NCBI GenBank assembly: GCA_965238125.1
Contig: OZ250179.1
Location: 5,332,001-5,396,000, forward strand
Source: UBA6623 sp965238125
Lineage (GTDB): Bacteria; Acidobacteriota; Terriglobia; Bryobacterales; UBA6623
Direction: 5' to 3'
DNA length: 64,000 bases
Position 1 is the first letter of the stretch. Every line of letters begins with the position of its first letter. The notes beneath the pieces are model-generated. The model searched no databases, was not told where the DNA came from, and saw only the letters and a list, made by a program, of their open reading frames with translations. Position numbers and translations under genes: made by a program. Below are positions 1 to 7,149 of the stretch, in pieces.

Positions 1-1
1 C

Positions 2-64
2 CCGGAGGAGCCTGAGGAAGATACCGAGGATTCGGGGGAGCCCGAGACACCCGAGGAACCGTAG
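2..64 (+). CDS. C-terminal tail of an acidic Pro/Glu-rich protein (partial)
   Basis: The first bases read in frame 2 as 20 residues made almost only of Pro, Glu, Asp, Ser and Thr, ending at a TAG at 62-64. This looks like the disordered acidic tail of a protein whose body lies left of the window. Nothing of the folded part is visible, so no function can be given. The strongly biased composition in one frame, with GAG/GAA/CCC codons, is the only support. Confidence 0.5.
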   Translation, partial: PEEPEEDTEDSGEPETPEEP

Positions 65-151
65 TCGCCCGAGACCCGGGATGCACGGTCAACAAGCGGC
101 CATCGCGGCAAGCGACTCCGAGACGACCGTCACGCTCGAGGGCTCGAATCT

Positions 152-208
152 ACCCAGGGTTCGGCCTTCGGCTCCAACCCGGCTATATTCCCGCCGCCGC
201 TTCGCGGG
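152..208 (-). repeat. REP-A element, reverse orientation
   Basis: Read on the minus strand this is a GCGAAGCGGCGG hairpin module, then a GGGAATATAGCC linker, then a GGAGCC-GAA-GGC hairpin closed by GGGTT/AACCC. The same modules occur at 5131-5232, 5394-5467 plus 7050-7082, 15654-15753 and 19218-19306. It lies in the gap before the amidase gene. Confidence 0.75.
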
Positions 209-321
209 ACCGCAACGATCGACCATCGGCGATAAGTAGTTCGGCCACGCGTACCCTGGCGACACGTAGATCGGCGTCACGTCCATGCTACGCTGGTTTC
301 GCGCTGTTTCCCGGGTACCTG

Positions 322-1611
322 ATGCACTCTGAATCTCAACAATCTCTCGCACAACTCAGCCGATCGATCGCCGAGGGCCGATGCACTCCCGTTGACGCGG
401 TGGAGCAATGCTTGGCACGCATTCGTGAACGCGAACCCGACGTCTTGGCGTGGTGCTACTTAGCGGAGAGCGAAGCCCGCGAACAAGCGCGTCGGCTCAC
501 CGACGAACTCCGATCGAGCGGCTCGCGCGGTCCCTTGCACGGCATCCCTTTCGCGGTGAAAGACATCTACGACACCGCCGGCATGCCGACCGCCTGGGGA
601 ACGCCGGTTCACAAAGGTCGTGTGCCGGCGACTGACGCGACGCTCGTCGCCCGGCTCAAGCAAGCGGGCGCGATTGTATTGGGGAAGACCCATACGACCG
701 CGTATGCTTATTTCGATCCCGCTCCGACCAGGAATCCGCACAACCCGGCGCATACTCCCGGCGGTTCGTCGAGCGGCTCGGCGGCGGCGGTGGCCGACGG
801 CATGGTTCCCTTCGCGCTGGGTAGCCAGACACAGGGCTCGGTGCTGCGCCCGGCTTCGTTTTGCGGCATCACCGGCTTCAAGCCCAGCCACGGGTGCCTG
901 CCGGTCGGGGGGATCATGCCCTTCGCGCCGACGCTCGATCATCCCGGGCCGTTCACGCGCACCGTGGACGATATGGTGTTTCTTTGGGCGGCGATGAATC
1001 CCGCCGGCGACCCGGCCCGGGAATTGGCGGCGGAGGCGGTCGGCCCGCGCTTTTCGGCGTTCCCTTGGCCGATGGAAGGCACCCTCGACCCCGAGATGCA
1101 AACGCAGTTCGACGCCCACCTGGAAGCATTGGCTGAACGGGGTTTCGACGTCGAAAGAGTCGGCCTCTCCGACAACATGAAGGCTTTGCCGGAAATTATT
1201 TTGACCGTGATGTATTACGAGGCAGCGGAAATCCATGGGGAGGATTTCCGCCGGCACGGAGCGAAAGTGGGCCCCAAGCTGGCGCTGTTGATCGAAGCCG
1301 GGTTGGCGATCGAGGAAAGCGCCTACCACCAGGCGCGCACCGCTCTTGACAAGGCCCGCGCCGATTTCGACGCGGCGACCGCCGACGGGCGGATCCGGAT
1401 CACCCCGGCCGCATTAGGCCCGGCCCCGGCAAGTCTCGAGACCACCGGCGACCCCCGTTGCAACTCTCCCTTTACGGCACTCGGCGTGCCGGCGATTTCT
1501 TTTCCCTTCGCGACAGCTAAGAACGGGCTTCCGCTGGGGCTGCAATTAGCGGCGGGGAGAGGCGAGGAAGCGCGCTTGTTGGCGGCGGCGGCTGAGTTGG
1601 AGAGGGGGTAA
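322..1611 (+). CDS. Amidase signature family hydrolase
   Basis: The 429-residue protein belongs to the amidase signature (AS) family, which hydrolyses amide bonds with a Ser-cisSer-Lys triad. Visible residues are Lys80 in FAVKDI, the cis-Ser at about Ser149 in the GGSSSGS loop, and the nucleophile Ser173 in GSQTQGS; the 24-residue spacing between the serines matches the family. GSQTQGS differs from the usual GSDTGGS, so the substrate may be unusual. It is more likely a general amidase than GatA: it is shorter than the roughly 480 residues of GatA and no gatB or gatC is nearby. The ATG at 322 has no clear Shine-Dalgarno sequence. There is no signal peptide, so it is probably cytoplasmic. Confidence 0.85.
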   Translation: MHSESQQSLAQLSRSIAEGRCTPVDAVEQCLARIREREPDVLAWCYLAESEAREQARRLTDELRSSGSRGPLHGIPFAVKDIYDTAGMPTAWGTPVHKGRVPATDATLVARLKQAGAIVLGKTHTTAYAYFDPAPTRNPHNPAHTPGGSSSGSAAAVADGMVPFALGSQTQGSVLRPASFCGITGFKPSHGCLPVGGIMPFAPTLDHPGPFTRTVDDMVFLWAAMNPAGDPARELAAEAVGPRFSAFPWPMEGTLDPEMQTQFDAHLEALAERGFDVERVGLSDNMKALPEIILTVMYYEAAEIHGEDFRRHGAKVGPKLALLIEAGLAIEESAYHQARTALDKARADFDAATADGRIRITPAALGPAPASLETTGDPRCNSPFTALGVPAISFPFATAKNGLPLGLQLAAGRGEEARLLAAAAELERG

Positions 1612-1672
1612 AACGGCCTGTGGCCAGAGGGACGAACCCCCCAATATCGTCCTGGAAACGGACGCGGCACCG

Positions 1673-2257
1673 CTATCGTAGCGCCCACAGATTGCGGAAG
1701 TTCTGCTTGTGGCGCCAGGCCAGGAAAACCGTCATCAGGGCGGCGTTGCGGGCATCGAGCGGGCCGCCGTAGAGCCACATCAACACGCTGAAAAACACCC
1801 AGGTCGCGACCGAGCCGATCATGCCCGCTTCGGGCCAACTCCGCCGCCCGGCGAGAATGCGGAGCACCAGAAAGAACGCCAGCGCCGCGGCCGCCCATTG
1901 CGGGTACAAAAACAACATCACGCCGGCCGACGTCGAGATGCCCTTGCCCCCGTTGAATTTCAGCCAGGGAGAATAGCAATGCCCGAACACGGCGGCGAAT
2001 CCGAACAGCCAGCTGTAGTGTTCCGGAGCGCCGGTTGACAAACACCACCACACCGGCACAAACCCCTTGCCCATATCCCCGGCCAGTGCGATCGCCGCTC
2101 TCGGTTTGCTGACCCGCAGCACATTGTTGAATCCCGGATTGCCGGACCCGACCTTGCGAATGTCGGTTCCCGACCCCCACATGGCGATGATCGCGAAGGG
2201 AATCGACCCGGCCGCGAAACAGGCGAGGACTCTGATGAGATCAGCGGTTTCAAGCAT
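1673..2257 (-). CDS. plsY: Glycerol-3-phosphate acyltransferase PlsY
   Basis: This 194-residue membrane protein transfers an acyl group from acyl-phosphate to glycerol-3-phosphate to make lysophosphatidic acid at the inner membrane. The family motifs are present: GSIPFA near the N-terminus, GSGNPGFNN, a GHCYSPWLKFNGGKGIST block in the middle, and several hydrophobic segments. Its start overlaps the stop of the upstream fusion gene by 8 bp, so the two are probably translationally coupled. Because the family is sure but the neighbourhood is specialised, this may be a second, pathway-dedicated PlsY rather than the housekeeping copy. Confidence 0.9.
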   Translation of the reverse strand: MLETADLIRVLACFAAGSIPFAIIAMWGSGTDIRKVGSGNPGFNNVLRVSKPRAAIALAGDMGKGFVPVWWCLSTGAPEHYSWLFGFAAVFGHCYSPWLKFNGGKGISTSAGVMLFLYPQWAAAALAFFLVLRILAGRRSWPEAGMIGSVATWVFFSVLMWLYGGPLDARNAALMTVFLAWRHKQNFRNLWALR

Positions 2258-5060
2258 CGAGTTTCAATTCCGCAATTCTTTCGCGAATTCTTTGGCGCAG
2301 CTCCGACGCGGCCGCCAACCCCGTCCCGTTCGGCGCTATTGAATCACCCAAGGTTACCGCAACATCGGAAATCGCTTGAGCATCTCGCTCTCGGCCCGCC
2401 CCGCGCGCCGAAAGTCTCACGGGCACGATGGGTGCACCGGCCGCCGCCGCCGCCATTAACGGTTCCAGCCGGTAGCGACTCCGTTCGATTTCCCGCCCCG
2501 CCGGGTTCTCGGCGAACACCAAGACGGATCCTCCATCGGCGAATGCCCGCCGTACCCGTTGATCAAGCGTCCCTCCCGGCGGCGCCTGGGCTTCGTCGAG
2601 CGCGGGAATCACCAACGGCTCCAGCAAGAACGCCGCCCCGAACGGCAGATCCTCGAGTCCGGTGTCCTCGGCCAGCGACACTTGTTCCCGAAGCGCCGCG
2701 ATCAGGATCAGCGCGTCAAACCGACCAGTGCGGTTCGCCACGTACAGCCTCGGCCCCCTACGATTGTTCCCTATTGGGGCAACGCCTCCGGGTCGACCGG
2801 CGAAGCCGATCATCAGCCGCGCCCCCCACCGAATCACCGACTGAGACGCCCGGCGCGTTGGCGCCAAACGCGCCGAAATCCCGAACACGCCTCCCACTTT
2901 CAAGACGACGAATCCCCGCGCCGCCTGCCGCGCTCCCGCCGCCGCCTGTCCGGCCAACAGCCTTAACGAGGCCCCGGCGTTCGCTGCCCACAGACGCACC
3001 ATCTGCAGCCATGGCGCGCCGCGGTTTTCACCCAAGCGCCCTTGTTCATAAAGCCGTCGCGTCTCGCCGCGGCGAATCTTGCCGCTTGACGTTTTGGGAA
3101 TCGATTGGGCGTCGACCAGCTGGACATGATCGGGCGGAATACCGGCGCGCTCGTCGACGGTAGCGACTATCTCCTCGCGGATGCGGGTGAACTCTCCGCG
3201 CTCGCCGGTCCGCGTCTCGGCAACGACGACCAGGCGCTCGGTACCCGTGTCGCGATCCGTCACGCCGAAGGCCGCGACACAGCCGCGGCGCACGCCCGCG
3301 ACGTCGGCGGCAGCCAGTTCGATCTCTTGCGGCGCGATGTTGTGGCCGCCCCTGATGATCGTTTCCTTCAGGCGGCCGGTGATATAGATTTCGCCGTCGG
3401 CCCAATAGCCGAGGTCGCCCGTATCCATCCAACCGTCGGCGGTGGTCACGGCGGTCGTGGCTTCCGGGTTGCGGTAGTAGCCCGAGGTCTTCGAGGGGCC
3501 CCGAAACAACACTCGCCCGCGCACGCGTTCGCCGACATCACGGTCTTCCGCGTCCACGATACGCACCTCGTGGCCAGGCATCGGCCGCCCATTCGCGACA
3601 AAGCGCAAGAGCTTACTCTCGTCGTCTTTGTTGTCCGGCTCCCCGCCGGCCGGAGGCTCGGCGCGGCCGTCTCGCTCGAACCGGGCGCGGTCGATCGTAT
3701 CGATCAGCGGCCGCCGCCGGAGCGGAGGAAACGTCAATGCCACCGACGACTCCGCCAGCCCGTAACAAGGAATGAAACCCTTGGCGTTAAACCCGTAGGG
3801 TCGAAAGCGTTGCTCGAAGCGTGCCAGTGTTTCGGGCAACACGGCTTCCCCGGCGTTGATGACCACCCGCCAGCTGCTCAAATCGACATCAGTCAGCGCC
3901 TCGTCGGGAATCTTGCGAGCACACAATTCATAGGAAAAATTCGGCGCGGGACACAGCACGTCCCGGTCCGCGTCGCTCACCGCCCACAGCCAGCGTTCCG
4001 GACGTGAGAGAAAATCGAGGGGCGACAAGATCGTGATGGGAAGCCCGTGGTAGATGCTGAACAGCCACGACCCGATCAACCCCATGTCGTGATACAACGG
4101 CAGCCAACTCACGACCGCGTCGTCGGGCGTGGCCTCGACGCCCCAACCGATCCCTCGGACATTCGCCAAGACATTCGCGTGGTGCAGCGTGACGCCCTTG
4201 GGGTCGCCGGTGCTCCCCGAGGTGTATTGCACAAAAAAGGTGTCCGCCGGATCGACATCCGCAGCGGATCGAGCGCGGCCCCGGCGACGCAACTCGCCAA
4301 CCGTCGTGACTTCCCGCAGCCCCGGCAATCCGAGCCGCATCACCCGCGAAACCGCTTGCACCCGTCCGAAGGAAATCAGAAACCGCACATCCGCGTTCCG
4401 CAGGATGCCGACTTGCCGGTTGACGTACTCCTCGATCTTGGAGGCTTGGGCCGGAGGATAGATCGGTACCGCGATGCCGCCCGCCAGCGCAATCCCGAAG
4501 AAGGCATAAAAAAAGTCCTCGCCGGTCGGCAGCATGAGGGCCGCCGTCTCATTGCGCTCGAGCCCGCGGGCGATCAGGCCCGCCGCCACCTCGCGCGAAC
4601 GTTCGAGCAACTGCTGGTAGGAAATATCCTGCCCATCGTCGCCCTCCATCAAGTGGATCTGGACGCGGTCCGGCTCGGCGTCGGTGCGTTCCCGAAGGAC
4701 ATCGAGAAAAGATGCGGGCGAGTCGGGTGGCGGCGAAGCCGTCCCGGGTTGGAGGATCGGGTAACGCCCGGCTCGGCTGTTTCGCGAACCATCGGTCTCG
4801 CCGTCGAGGGCCCGCAGCCACTCGCCCGGCGTATCGGCTTGTTGGGCAACCTCGTCGGGCAAACGGCTGTCAAACGCCCGTTCCACGCGCACGAGCAACT
4901 CGACGCGCTCGAGGCTGCCCAACCCGAGGTCGCGATCAAACGACGAGTCCAGCGAAACGTGTTCGGCCGCGCGGGGTGAATCGAGTTCCCGCAATAGTTC
5001 GCGTACCAATGCGAGCATGCGCTCCGAACGCGCGTCGGTCGATGTGGACAAAGTGGCCAT
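2250..5060 (-). CDS. ACP - acyl-AMP ligase - PlsC-like acyltransferase fusion protein
   Basis: This 936-residue protein has three domains. Residues about 1-90 are an acyl carrier domain with the pantetheine site Ser49 in DLGLGSLERVEL. Residues about 130-690 are a fatty acyl-AMP ligase with YTSGSTGDPKG (about 278-290), LPLYHDMGL and CYGLAESSVA. The last 200 residues resemble PlsC/LPLAT acyltransferases, but the HX4D catalytic His is Arg777 (with Asp782) and the FPEGTR motif is replaced by FAENPAGRE. The protein can therefore be expected to activate a fatty acid and load it on its own ACP; the acyltransferase part may be inactive or altered. ATG 5060 is preferred over a TTG at 5087. It overlaps plsY by 8 bp. 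Confidence 0.85.
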   Translation of the reverse strand: MATLSTSTDARSERMLALVRELLRELDSPRAAEHVSLDSSFDRDLGLGSLERVELLVRVERAFDSRLPDEVAQQADTPGEWLRALDGETDGSRNSRAGRYPILQPGTASPPPDSPASFLDVLRERTDAEPDRVQIHLMEGDDGQDISYQQLLERSREVAAGLIARGLERNETAALMLPTGEDFFYAFFGIALAGGIAVPIYPPAQASKIEEYVNRQVGILRNADVRFLISFGRVQAVSRVMRLGLPGLREVTTVGELRRRGRARSAADVDPADTFFVQYTSGSTGDPKGVTLHHANVLANVRGIGWGVEATPDDAVVSWLPLYHDMGLIGSWLFSIYHGLPITILSPLDFLSRPERWLWAVSDADRDVLCPAPNFSYELCARKIPDEALTDVDLSSWRVVINAGEAVLPETLARFEQRFRPYGFNAKGFIPCYGLAESSVALTFPPLRRRPLIDTIDRARFERDGRAEPPAGGEPDNKDDESKLLRFVANGRPMPGHEVRIVDAEDRDVGERVRGRVLFRGPSKTSGYYRNPEATTAVTTADGWMDTGDLGYWADGEIYITGRLKETIIRGGHNIAPQEIELAAADVAGVRRGCVAAFGVTDRDTGTERLVVVAETRTGERGEFTRIREEIVATVDERAGIPPDHVQLVDAQSIPKTSSGKIRRGETRRLYEQGRLGENRGAPWLQMVRLWAANAGASLRLLAGQAAAGARQAARGFVVLKVGGVFGISARLAPTRRASQSVIRWGARLMIGFAGRPGGVAPIGNNRRGPRLYVANRTGRFDALILIAALREQVSLAEDTGLEDLPFGAAFLLEPLVIPALDEAQAPPGGTLDQRVRRAFADGGSVLVFAENPAGREIERSRYRLEPLMAAAAAGAPIVPVRLSARGAGRERDAQAISDVAVTLGDSIAPNGTGLAAASELRQRIRERIAELKLDA

Positions 5061-5130
5061 TAGCGATTCGTTACCGCGATTGCGCAAACCGAGCCGCGAC
5101 CGTCAGGAAGCGGTATTTGATGGAGCTCCG

Positions 5131-5232
5131 GAGCCGCAAAGCGGCGGCAGGAATATAGCCTAGGGTGGAGCCGGAACGGCGGAACCCTAGGTAATGGCCG
5201 CAATGCCGTGGAGCCCTGAAAGGGAGGCGGGA
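5131..5232 (+). repeat. REP-A element, left arm beside RAYT relic
   Basis: Three hairpin modules follow each other: GAGCCGCAAAGCGGCGGCAG at 5131-5150, CCTAGGGT...ACCCTAGG around an inner GCCG/CGGC stem at 5159-5192, and GAGCCCTGAAAGGGAGGCGG from 5211. It is an inverted partner of the element at 5394-5467/7050-7082, with the RAYT remnant between them. Confidence 0.85.
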
Positions 5233-5237
5233 AAAAC

Positions 5238-5390
5238 TCAACGCCACAAGAAACGCTCCTCGTATTCAGGTTCGTGCCGCTTCAGCAGGGAGACAAATTC
5301 AGCCTTGAACGCCACTCTTTCGTGGTGCGCGGCCTGGTCCTTCGTCGAGAACACGACGTGGAGGAAGATTCGGTGTAACGTTTGCGCCAT
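5238..5390 (-). pseudogene. Internally deleted RAYT (REP-associated Y1 transposase) remnant
   Basis: The 50-residue reading frame starts like IS200/Y1-type REP-associated transposases (MAQTLHRIFLHVVFSTKDQ) and jumps directly to a typical C-terminus with EFVSLLKRHEPEYEERFLW. Full RAYTs are about 150 residues or longer; the HUH metal site and the catalytic tyrosine are missing, so the middle has been deleted and the product cannot be active. The start is directly preceded by the GGCAGGAAATC end of a REP-A hairpin, which could have served as its ribosome binding site. REP-A elements lie on both sides in inverted orientation, as in a REPtron. Recognition rests on the two end motifs. Confidence 0.75.
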
Positions 5391-5393
5391 GAT

Positions 5394-5467
5394 TTCCTGC
5401 CGCCCTGTCAGGGCTCGGCACCTATAGGACCGTAACCTAGGGTTCCGCCGTTCCGACTCCACCCTAG
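5394..5467 (-). repeat. REP-A element, right arm (part 1, cut by IS1182)
   Basis: On the minus strand this reads CCTAGGGTGGAGTCGGAACG, then GGCGGAACCCTAGG, a spacer, and GAGCCCTGACAGGGCGGCAG. It ends at the CTAG (5464-5467) where the IS1182 element begins; the rest of the repeat continues at 7050. Confidence 0.85.
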
Positions 5468-7049
5468 GAGTCTGTCCGAGTATTCATTATCTTCTTGGAG
5501 AAAAAACAAAAGTGGGGGATAATGGTTTATGGGCAAAACCTACCGGGCCTACCTTCCCGAGCAGAAACTGCTGCTGCCTCCCAGTTTGCAGGATTGGCTG
5601 CCCGAAAACCACCTCGTCTATTTCGTCAACGACCTCGTTGATCAACTGGATTTGTCGGCCATCGAGAAGGTCTATGAAAGGGAGCAGCGCGGGCAGCCGC
5701 CTTATCATCCGCGGCTGATGGTCAAACTGCTGCTCTACGGCTATTGCCTGGGCGTGCGCTCCTCGCGCCGGATCGCCCGGCGGCTGGTCGAGGACGTAGC
5801 CTTTCGCGTGTTGGCGGCCGGCAACCAGCCCGACTTCCGCACGATCTCGGATTTTCGCAAGATCCACCTGGAAGCCCTCGAGGGGCTGTTCCAACAAGTG
5901 TTGCGGGTGGCGCTCGAGAGCGGGGCGATGAAGCTGGGTCGGGTGGCGCTCGACGGCACGAAGATGAAGGCCAACGCCTCCAAGCACAAGGCCATGAGTT
6001 ACGGGCGGATCCAGCACAGCGAGCCACAGTTGGCGGCCGAGGTGAAGCAAATGTTGGCCGAAGCCGAAGCAGTCGACGCGGCGGAGGACGCGCGCTACGG
6101 GGCCGAGAAGCCGGGCGACGAATTGCCCGAGGAGTTGCAACGCCGGCAGACGCGGCTGGAGAAGATTCGCCAAGCCAAGCAGGCGCTGGAGCAACGAGCG
6201 AAGCAACGGGCGCAACAGCAAGCCGCCGCCGCGGGTCGCTGTGACGAGCTGGCGCGGCAAGCCGAACCGCGCGACAAAGATCAATACAATTTCACCGATC
6301 CGGAGTCGCGCATTATGAAAAGCGGCGACGGGTTCGTGCAGGGCTACAACGCACAGGCGGCGGTCGAGAGCGTGGCGCAATTGATTGTCGGGCAGACGCT
6401 GACCGAGGCGGCGAACGACAAAGAGCAACTGGCGCCGTTGGTGGAAGCGGTCGAGCGGCAGTCGGGGCAACGGCCCGACGAAGTGTTGGCCGACAGCGGC
6501 TATTGTTCGGAGAAGAACTTGGAATCGTTGGAAGCGCCCGAGAAGCCTGAGCAAAAGATCGAAGCGTATATTGCCGCCCAGAGACACCGGCGCGGACAAC
6601 GGGCGTCGCCGCCGCGGGGGCGGATCCCGAGCCACCTCACGCGAGTCGAGCGGATGGAGCGCAAGTTACGGACGAAAGCGGGAGCGAAGATGTACGCGCA
6701 ACGCAAAGGGATCGTGGAGCCGATATTCGGACAGATTAAACAAGCCCGCGGGATTCGTCAATTTTTGTTGCGGGGGTTGAAGAAAGTGCGGGGCGAGTGG
6801 GCCTTGGTGTGCTTGACGCACAATATTTTGAAGATGCACGGGCTGTGTGGCGGAGCGTGATGGAGAAAAACCGGGAAGGGGGCGCCGGCGAGGCGCATGG
6901 AGGGCTCTGGAAGCCGTTTTGGGCGGCCCGCGCGGTTTGTTTGTGGCGCCCGGCGGTCGACGAGCCTTCCGCGCCCGTGCGTCGCTGACCTCGGCGCCCG
7001 AATCTCCCGCCCTGCCGGAACTGTGCCAAGTTGTTACTCGGACAGACTC
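5468..7049 (+). mobile_element. IS1182-family insertion sequence, copy 1
   Basis: The 1582-bp element is bounded by perfect 15-bp inverted repeats GAGTCTGTCCGAGTA and its complement TACTCGGACAGACTC, and flanked by a 4-bp direct repeat CTAG at 5464-5467 and 7050-7053. Removing the element and one CTAG restores a continuous REP-A repeat. It carries one transposase gene. A copy of the same length and end structure lies inverted at 41399-42980. Insertion into palindromic CTAG is typical of IS1182-group elements. Confidence 0.95.
5529..6860 (+). CDS. IS1182-family DDE transposase
   Basis: The 443-residue transposase has an N-terminal DUF772-like region (LLLYGYCLGVRSSRRIARR, near residue 70-85), a charged coiled-coil-like insertion at about 165-245, and a DDE core. 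The likely acidic triad is Asp142 (LDGTKMKANAS), Asp322 (ADSGYCSEKN) and Glu397 (GIVEPIFGQIK). Both the reading frame and the ends of the element are intact, so it could be active. It is the same, residue for residue, as the transposase at 41588-42919. The start ATG is close to the left end; no strong ribosome binding site is seen. Confidence 0.95.
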   Translation: MGKTYRAYLPEQKLLLPPSLQDWLPENHLVYFVNDLVDQLDLSAIEKVYEREQRGQPPYHPRLMVKLLLYGYCLGVRSSRRIARRLVEDVAFRVLAAGNQPDFRTISDFRKIHLEALEGLFQQVLRVALESGAMKLGRVALDGTKMKANASKHKAMSYGRIQHSEPQLAAEVKQMLAEAEAVDAAEDARYGAEKPGDELPEELQRRQTRLEKIRQAKQALEQRAKQRAQQQAAAAGRCDELARQAEPRDKDQYNFTDPESRIMKSGDGFVQGYNAQAAVESVAQLIVGQTLTEAANDKEQLAPLVEAVERQSGQRPDEVLADSGYCSEKNLESLEAPEKPEQKIEAYIAAQRHRRGQRASPPRGRIPSHLTRVERMERKLRTKAGAKMYAQRKGIVEPIFGQIKQARGIRQFLLRGLKKVRGEWALVCLTHNILKMHGLCGGA

Positions 7050-7082
7050 CTAGGCTATATTCCTGCCGCCGCTTCGCGGCTC
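7050..7082 (-). repeat. REP-A element, right arm (part 2)
   Basis: This is the continuation of the repeat at 5394-5467, displaced by the IS. On the minus strand it reads GAGCCGCGAAGCGGCGGCAG, GAATATAGCCTAG. Joined at CTAG to 5467 it gives a full REP-A copy in the orientation opposite to 5131-5232. Confidence 0.85.
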
Positions 7083-7149
7083 CCGGGCCGCCGGATTTTT
7101 TCACAGCCCCTGACGGTCGCGGCTCAGTTTGGCACGGCGCGGCTTCAGC

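Noticed and set aside
89..352. 87-codon minus-strand frame before the amidase gene
   Set aside because: It is formed mostly by a reverse REP-A repeat and has no support as a gene.
5487..6635. 382-codon open frame antisense to the IS1182 transposase
   Set aside because: Shadow of the transposase gene with biased Arg/Leu/Pro composition; also repeated unchanged in copy 2 only because the IS is repeated.
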